Shown here: positions 13,745 through 64,000 of the stretch, in pieces
Layout of the letters: every line of letters starts with the position of its first letter
Position numbering within the stretch: the stretch's first letter is position 1
Source: Pseudorasbora parva
Taxonomy: Eukaryota > Chordata > Actinopteri > Cypriniformes > Gobionidae
Length of the DNA: 64,000 nucleotides
Direction of reading: 5' to 3'
NCBI RefSeq assembly: GCF_024679245.1
Contig: NC_090196.1
Location: forward strand, 7,280,861-7,344,860
Notes under the pieces: generated by a model
The model's input: the letters and a program-made list of their open reading frames with translations, nothing else
The model's database searches: none
What the model was told of the DNA's origin: nothing
Made by a program: the position numbers and the translations under genes

Positions 13745-14735
13745 ATCATGTTTGTGTCAAAAGTTTTGGGACATCTGCCTTTACATGCACATGAACTTTA
13801 ATGAAATCCCATTCTTAATCCGTAGGGTTTAATATGGAGTTGTCCTACCCTTTTCAGCTTTAACAGCTTTAACTCTTCTGGAATGGCTTTCAACAAATTT
13901 TACGAGGGTGTTTAGGGGAATTTTTGACCATTCTTCTAGAAAGTGCATTTGTGAGGTCAGGCACTGATGTTGGACGAGAAGGTCTGGCTCACAGTCTCTG
14001 CTCTTATTCACCCCAAAGGTGATCTATCAGTTGAGGTTAAGACAGTGCAGGCCAGGCAAGTTCCTCCACACCAAACTCATTCATCCATGTCTTTATGGAC
14101 CTTGCTGCAGTCATGTTGGAACAGGAAGGGGCCATCCCCAAACTATTCCCACAAGTTAGGAGCATGAAATTGTCTAAAATGTCTTGGTATGCTGAAGCAT
14201 TAAGAGTTACTTTCACTGTAACTAAGTGGCCAACCCCAACCCCTGAAAAACAACCCACACCATAATCTCCCCTCCACCAAACTTTACACTTGGCACAATG
14301 CAGTCAGGCAAGGACTGTTCTCCTGCCAACCACCAAACCCAGACTCATCCATCAGATTGACAGGAAGAGAAGGGTGATTCATCACTCCAGAGAACACGTC
14401 TCTACTGCTCTAGGGTCCTGTAGCGGTGAGCTTTACTCCACTGCATCCGATGCTTTGCAGGCTTGGATGCAGCTGCTCGGCCATGGAAACCTATTCCATG
14501 AAGCTTTCTACGCACTGTTCTTGAGCTAATCTGAAGGCCACACAAAGTTTGGAGATCGGTAGCTATTGACTCTGCAGAAAGTTGGCGACTTCTACACACT
14601 GTGACCCTCAGCATGTGCTGACCCCGCTCTGTGATTTTACGTGGCCTACCTCTTCGTGGTTGAGTTGCTGTTGTTCCCACTTGCTTCCACTTTGTTATAA
14701 TACCACTTACAGTTGACTGTGGAATATTTAGCAAG
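13745..14735 (-). pseudogene. Tc1-like transposon, dead transposase
   Basis: On the minus strand, fragments of a Tc1 transposase occur in order but in shifted frames. First comes the N-terminal paired-like HTH (STVSGIITKWKQVGTT, RRGRPRKITERGQHML, DLQTLCGLQISSRTVRRKL). Then comes the region before the catalytic core, and last a block reading KVAEGHSSRRVK-like sequence near 13850. The outer end has the Tc1-like motif AAAAGTTTTGGGACATCTG. The element is truncated at 14735 and frameshifted, so it cannot make a transposase. Confidence 0.8.
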
Positions 14736-15090
14736 GATAGGACTTATTGCACAGGAAAAAAACTATTAGGTTCATTTTTAAATTTGTATGAGATCGGTTT
14801 AGGTTTACAAGATTCAGGAAAGATTCATTGAGTTTATGAGTTTTTAATCTCATTTCAGTTCTTACATTTATAGACTTTTTATATCCTGTCAGCCGCCCAT
14901 TTTCATCCAAGTTTGCGCAGACACATACATTTTTCACACATTTGCTTTGCTGATTATCCATTACCTCAGTTAAGGACAAGGCCTGCATAACACTCCAGCA
15001 TTAACATTAATCATGTGTGTGATGAGCCATTAGTATTTCGGTGCATTATGCTGCTACAAACTATAATGATATTCCTCCTTTCTTCTCCAG
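14736..15090 (+). other. Sequence upstream of osbpl5 exon 1
   Basis: The last 20 bases form a pyrimidine-rich acceptor (ATTCCTCCTTTCTTCTCCAG) ending at 15090. The first coding exon therefore has a spliced 5' side, and a noncoding exon should lie further upstream. I could not find that exon or a promoter. Confidence 0.5.
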
Positions 15091-15111
15091 GTGGACAGAC
15101 TGGCTGACACA

Positions 15112-60457
<45,346 letters not shown>

Positions 60458-61934
60458 GCTGCCGTCACCCAGCGACCATCGCCTAGCAATCGTTGCCTAG
60501 CAATAAACACAGCCAAACTATCACCGTCACACAGAATGCCCCACCGTGATGTTGCTACCAACCGTAGCCCACCATCAAGCACTAAGCACTTCAAATAGAG
60601 AGAAAGAGACTCTTGTTTTAATTCACATGGCAGATAATCATTTCCGAGTGGATGTAAAATGCTGTACTGCCACTCTTGTTAATTGATGTGTTCCCTCTTC
60701 CCGACGTACTTCCGTTTCTCTGCAATATCGCTCATCTGTTTGTGTCATATTCGAATGCAGTCGAGCGGGGTTTGTGTGTGAGTTACCGACAAAATACTCT
60801 TCCGTTTTTACACCGGGCCTTAATACTGATGCCAAAAAGGGGAGGAAAAAAAACGAAACAGAAAAGTCAGTGAAGTCCGCCAGTGCAATTCTTATGCTTT
60901 CAACCACACAAATTTGCTCGTTCTATTATTTTACCAAAACAGTGTTTCTGTATAGAACAACACAAAGAAGAGTATATGTTTACAAACTTGATTGTACACG
61001 ACACAATGGAAAACAATGCTCTGACACCAAATGCGTAGTGTAGATTTAGAGGAAGTTAACGGAATCGGCGGCAGCACTATGAGAACAGAACGAACAATCA
61101 GCCATAAGACCCGAGACATTCATATTCATGAGTGTGTGTTGGCCGTTGGGCGGGTCAGTCACAATAGGGACACGTGAGGCCTTCTGGGAAGTCCCAGTTC
61201 ATTGGCGTTCGATTACGAAGGCGCGACCGGGTAATCAAAAGTGTATATATTCGTTTGGAACATTTGAAATTGAGAATGTATTTATTTGATCATTTCACTT
61301 GATTCGTTTCATACTGTTTTTAAGAACACGTTCATTCAGGTTTTCTGGGAGCAGGTCCAGTCGAGCATCATATTGCTTCGTCTACTTGAGGTTTGCGTTG
61401 TAAAGTTTGAGTGAACCTTATTAGGGAACCGATAAGGTCAAAGTACAAAGCTTCCGATGCAGGATTCATATAGGAAATTTGTGCTCTTTCAACCCATTGA
61501 AATTTTAAAATGATTTTTAAGTTTTCCTTTTTTACAGAGCACTCAGTACAATGTTATCTTGCCTGAATGAAATGAATGGCTCACTGTTTGTTAATGATTG
61601 TTGCAATTACAGCACCACAGTAAAGTTTTACATTTCGACGTGTTGCTTTGTCATCTTTTAAACATTCACATACACAATAAGGAAAGCATTTAGACTAATT
61701 TTACAAAGATTGTTCAAATTTTCTGCCACTATTTGACAGCCACACTCTCCCTAGTAGTATTTTATGTAGCTGTGTTATGTTGTAATGCTCAACAATTTGA
61801 AACAACCCCAAAAACCTTTGGGAATGTAAGATAAGTTGGGAAACATTCATATTTTCAATCATTTCTTTTTCAGTTTTGCCTGAACAACAACCTTAAAAAA
61901 AATCTTATCTTTAGGAAAAAAGGGAGTTTTATTC
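60458..61934 (+). other. osbpl5: osbpl5 3'UTR and downstream flank
   Basis: An AATAAA lies at 60502-60507, only 45 bases after the stop. It could end a very short 3'UTR, but no clear downstream GT-rich element follows. The true end may be further on, and I see no better signal. Short ORFs here have no homology. Confidence 0.5.
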
Positions 61935-62247
61935 TTAAAGGGATTGTTCACGCAACTAAATGACAATTCTGTCATTACTTACTCACCCTCAAGCTATTCC
62001 AAACCTGAATGAGTTTCTTTCTCCTGTTGAACACAAAAGAAAATATTTTAAAGAATGTTGGTAATCAAACAGTAGCCATTGACTTCAGTAGGGAAAAATA
62101 CTGTGGAACTCAACGGCTACCATCAACTGTCTGGTTACCAACATTCTTTACAATATTTTATTTGTTCAACAGGAGAAAGAAATGCATACAGGTTTGGAAT
62201 ATCTTAAATTATGACAATCTTAATTTTTGGGTGAACTATCCCTTTAA
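61935..62247. mobile_element. TTAA-flanked fold-back MITE
   Basis: It starts TTAAAGGGATTGTTCACGC and ends TTGGGTGAACTATCCCTTTAA in its last 21 bases. Both halves carry the CAAACCTG and CAGGTTTGGAAT blocks in inverted orientation. Confidence 0.85.
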
Positions 62248-62565
62248 AAATGTTTCATGAATCCTGCCATGTTACCTGGAACATCTTAGCATCTGTTATT
62301 CAATGCCCTGGCAACCATCCAGATCACCCTAACAACCACAACTTAGCGACTGCTTTGCGATACTATGAGAACAACACCCAAGCAACATGCTAGGAGTTGC
62401 GACCACATGGGTTGTTAAGTGTAAGCCATTCGCCTCATTGCAACATTCAAAGCCGGTCCATGAACACCCCAGAGCAAGTTGACTGTGCGTCTACAACGCA
62501 TGTATGAATATCTATAGACGTCTCACCTGTGAAATGTCCCACTTCTTTAAGAATGTGAAATCTCT
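62248..62565. other. Flank with scattered CTAGCAACATG phrases
   Basis: At 62280-62420 it carries phrases like CCCTGGCAACCATCCAGATC, similar to the degenerate satellite at 15755-16797. No gene was seen. Confidence 0.4.
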
Positions 62566-62590
62566 GGGGGGGGGGGGGGGGGGGGGGGGG
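62566..62590. repeat. 25-base G homopolymer
   Basis: An uninterrupted G run preceded by CTCT. It can form G-quadruplexes, and its exact length in the assembly may be unreliable. Confidence 0.9.
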
Positions 62591-64000
62591 TAATAATGCA
62601 ACATCTTGGACAACGCATTGATTTTTACTGTGAGTACCTGAAATGTTGACTGTTCCAAGATGACGGGTGCGTTGACGTCTCTGGAGCAGTCAAATGTGAC
62701 ACCTGCGTATATGTAGGCTATCTATGGTTGCCACCAATTAGAACACCTTAGCAACATGCTAACCTTTCAAACATATAAGCAACATGCTAACAACCAATCA
62801 AAACCATTAGCAAAATGCTAGCATTAGCAACAATTTGAGGTACTTGACGGGTGACATGGGACTGCACGCGCCTTTCCCGTTCCCGCAGGATTTTATAAGC
62901 TTAATGAATCCTGAACCTCATAGTTGATCGATCTGTCATGTTTAACTCCATCGTTGGTTTTAATAGCAAACAACTCTTTCTGCACACACAGCAACAAAAA
63001 TTGTGGTTAAAATAAAATGCTGGTGAACTCAACCAATAAGCATGTTCCCAAATCCCACCACTGAAAGTTCCTGAATTTTAAAAAAGACTTACCTTGTGAG
63101 CAGGGATTTTCTGAGGGGGAATTTTTGCCTGGAACTTCATTATACTCCGATCCCTGTGGTCAAAACACACAGAGTACCACACCAAAGTCCCTAGGGAAAG
63201 TTCCTGCGGTGGAAACAGATTCGTTCTTTTTTTTTTTTTTTTTTTTTTGGTACTCCATTTGGGGATTTATTATACTATATTTGGGTGATAAACTTGTGTA
63301 CTGTATGTGTGTGTGTTATGAATGAAATCCGGATATACTACAATGTCATGTTGTCATTATCACGTGACCAACCTAAATCAGTTGTGTTTCTTCACTGCCA
63401 TTCAGTTTCTCTCCTATGGCCTCATGGGTAGTAAAGTGTATGTTAGAATCTCACCAGAAGTAGTGAGTCCTCCAGGTAGTTTCCAGCAACTGTTTAATGT
63501 ATCCCATAAATTTGTACGTTACTTGTCTGACATATGTTCACCTACAACATTGTAGGGAAGTAGGCATATTCAGACGCCTTAGAAACATGTTAACAACACT
63601 TAGAACATCTTAGCAACATGCTAATAACACGCATTAGCAGCTGCTTTGAAATGCCCTTGCACACACCAAAACACTCCAGCAATCAATGCCCTTGCACACA
63701 CCAAAACACTCCAGCAATCACCTGTCAACTAACCACAAACTCTTACTTTGTGATGGTAAGTTTTTTGCATAAGAGTTGGGAAAAAGTTCAAGTTTAAGTA
63801 AATTTTCTGGTTCAAACGCCTTCGCATTTGACGTGTTCTTTTTGTTGTCACGGCAGGCAGTGCCAGGGCTTGTTGGGACATGGTAAAAATGTGTAATGTC
63901 TGAAAAAACCCTTCCTTCCCCCACTTCCCTGAGTAAATGCAGGCCTGTGGCATAAAAGTGCATTATTTGCGGTCTGCTGTCATATCTGGTCAAAGAAAAG
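62591..64000. other. Downstream flank with short repeats
   Basis: It contains scattered TAGCAACATGCTAA phrases (62730-62830, 63570-63640), a 24-base T run at 63225-63248, and a perfect 35-bp tandem duplication at 63651-63720 (unit begins ATGCCCTTGCACACACCAAA). No coding segment is recognised up to the window end. Confidence 0.5.

Overview
The window looks like nuclear DNA of a bony fish, most likely a cyprinid. The evidence is one vertebrate multi-exon gene embedded in a repeat mix typical of cyprinids: L2/CR1-type LINEs with a TTGA-type 3' tail, a 5S-rRNA-derived SINE, Tc1-like transposons, hAT relics and many TTAA-flanked fold-back MITEs beginning TTAAAGG. The species cannot be fixed from the sequence alone.

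The only convincing host gene is osbpl5 (ORP5) on the + strand. I resolve 21 coding exons between 15112 and 60457. They join in phase into a protein of about 866 residues with a polybasic N-terminal region, a PH domain, a complete oxysterol-binding-related (ORD) lipid-transfer domain carrying the EQVSHHPP signature, a Ser-rich and coiled linker, and a C-terminal membrane anchor. This is the layout of the ER-anchored PS/PI4P exchanger that works at ER-plasma membrane contacts. Three of its 20 introns use GC instead of GT donors.

Layout: 1-15090 is 5' flank or a 5'UTR intron made mostly of transposon relics, with no promoter or noncoding first exon recognised. 15112-28498 holds exons 1-7, with a nested SINE3/hAT/SINE3 block in intron 2 and a nearly complete 5.2-kb L2 retrotransposon (antisense) in intron 3. 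28499-46173 is the 17.7-kb intron 7, which carries an inverted pair of 1.2-2.1-kb TTAA elements, Tc1 and hAT copies, a 3.2-kb minisatellite of about 34-bp units split by a truncated L2, and a dead LINE broken up by later insertions. 46174-60457 holds exons 8-21, with a 51-bp higher-order minisatellite in intron 11, a full-length dead Tc1 in intron 15, and AT-rich palindromes plus a 122-bp tandem repeat in intron 19. 60458-64000 is the 3'UTR and downstream flank.

I found no new multi-gene system. The observations most worth checking are the GC-AG intron cluster, the L2 whose two ORFs share one frame across a single UGA, the near-perfect 195-bp palindrome, the higher-order 51-bp array, and the inverted repeats placed around exons or inside intron 7.
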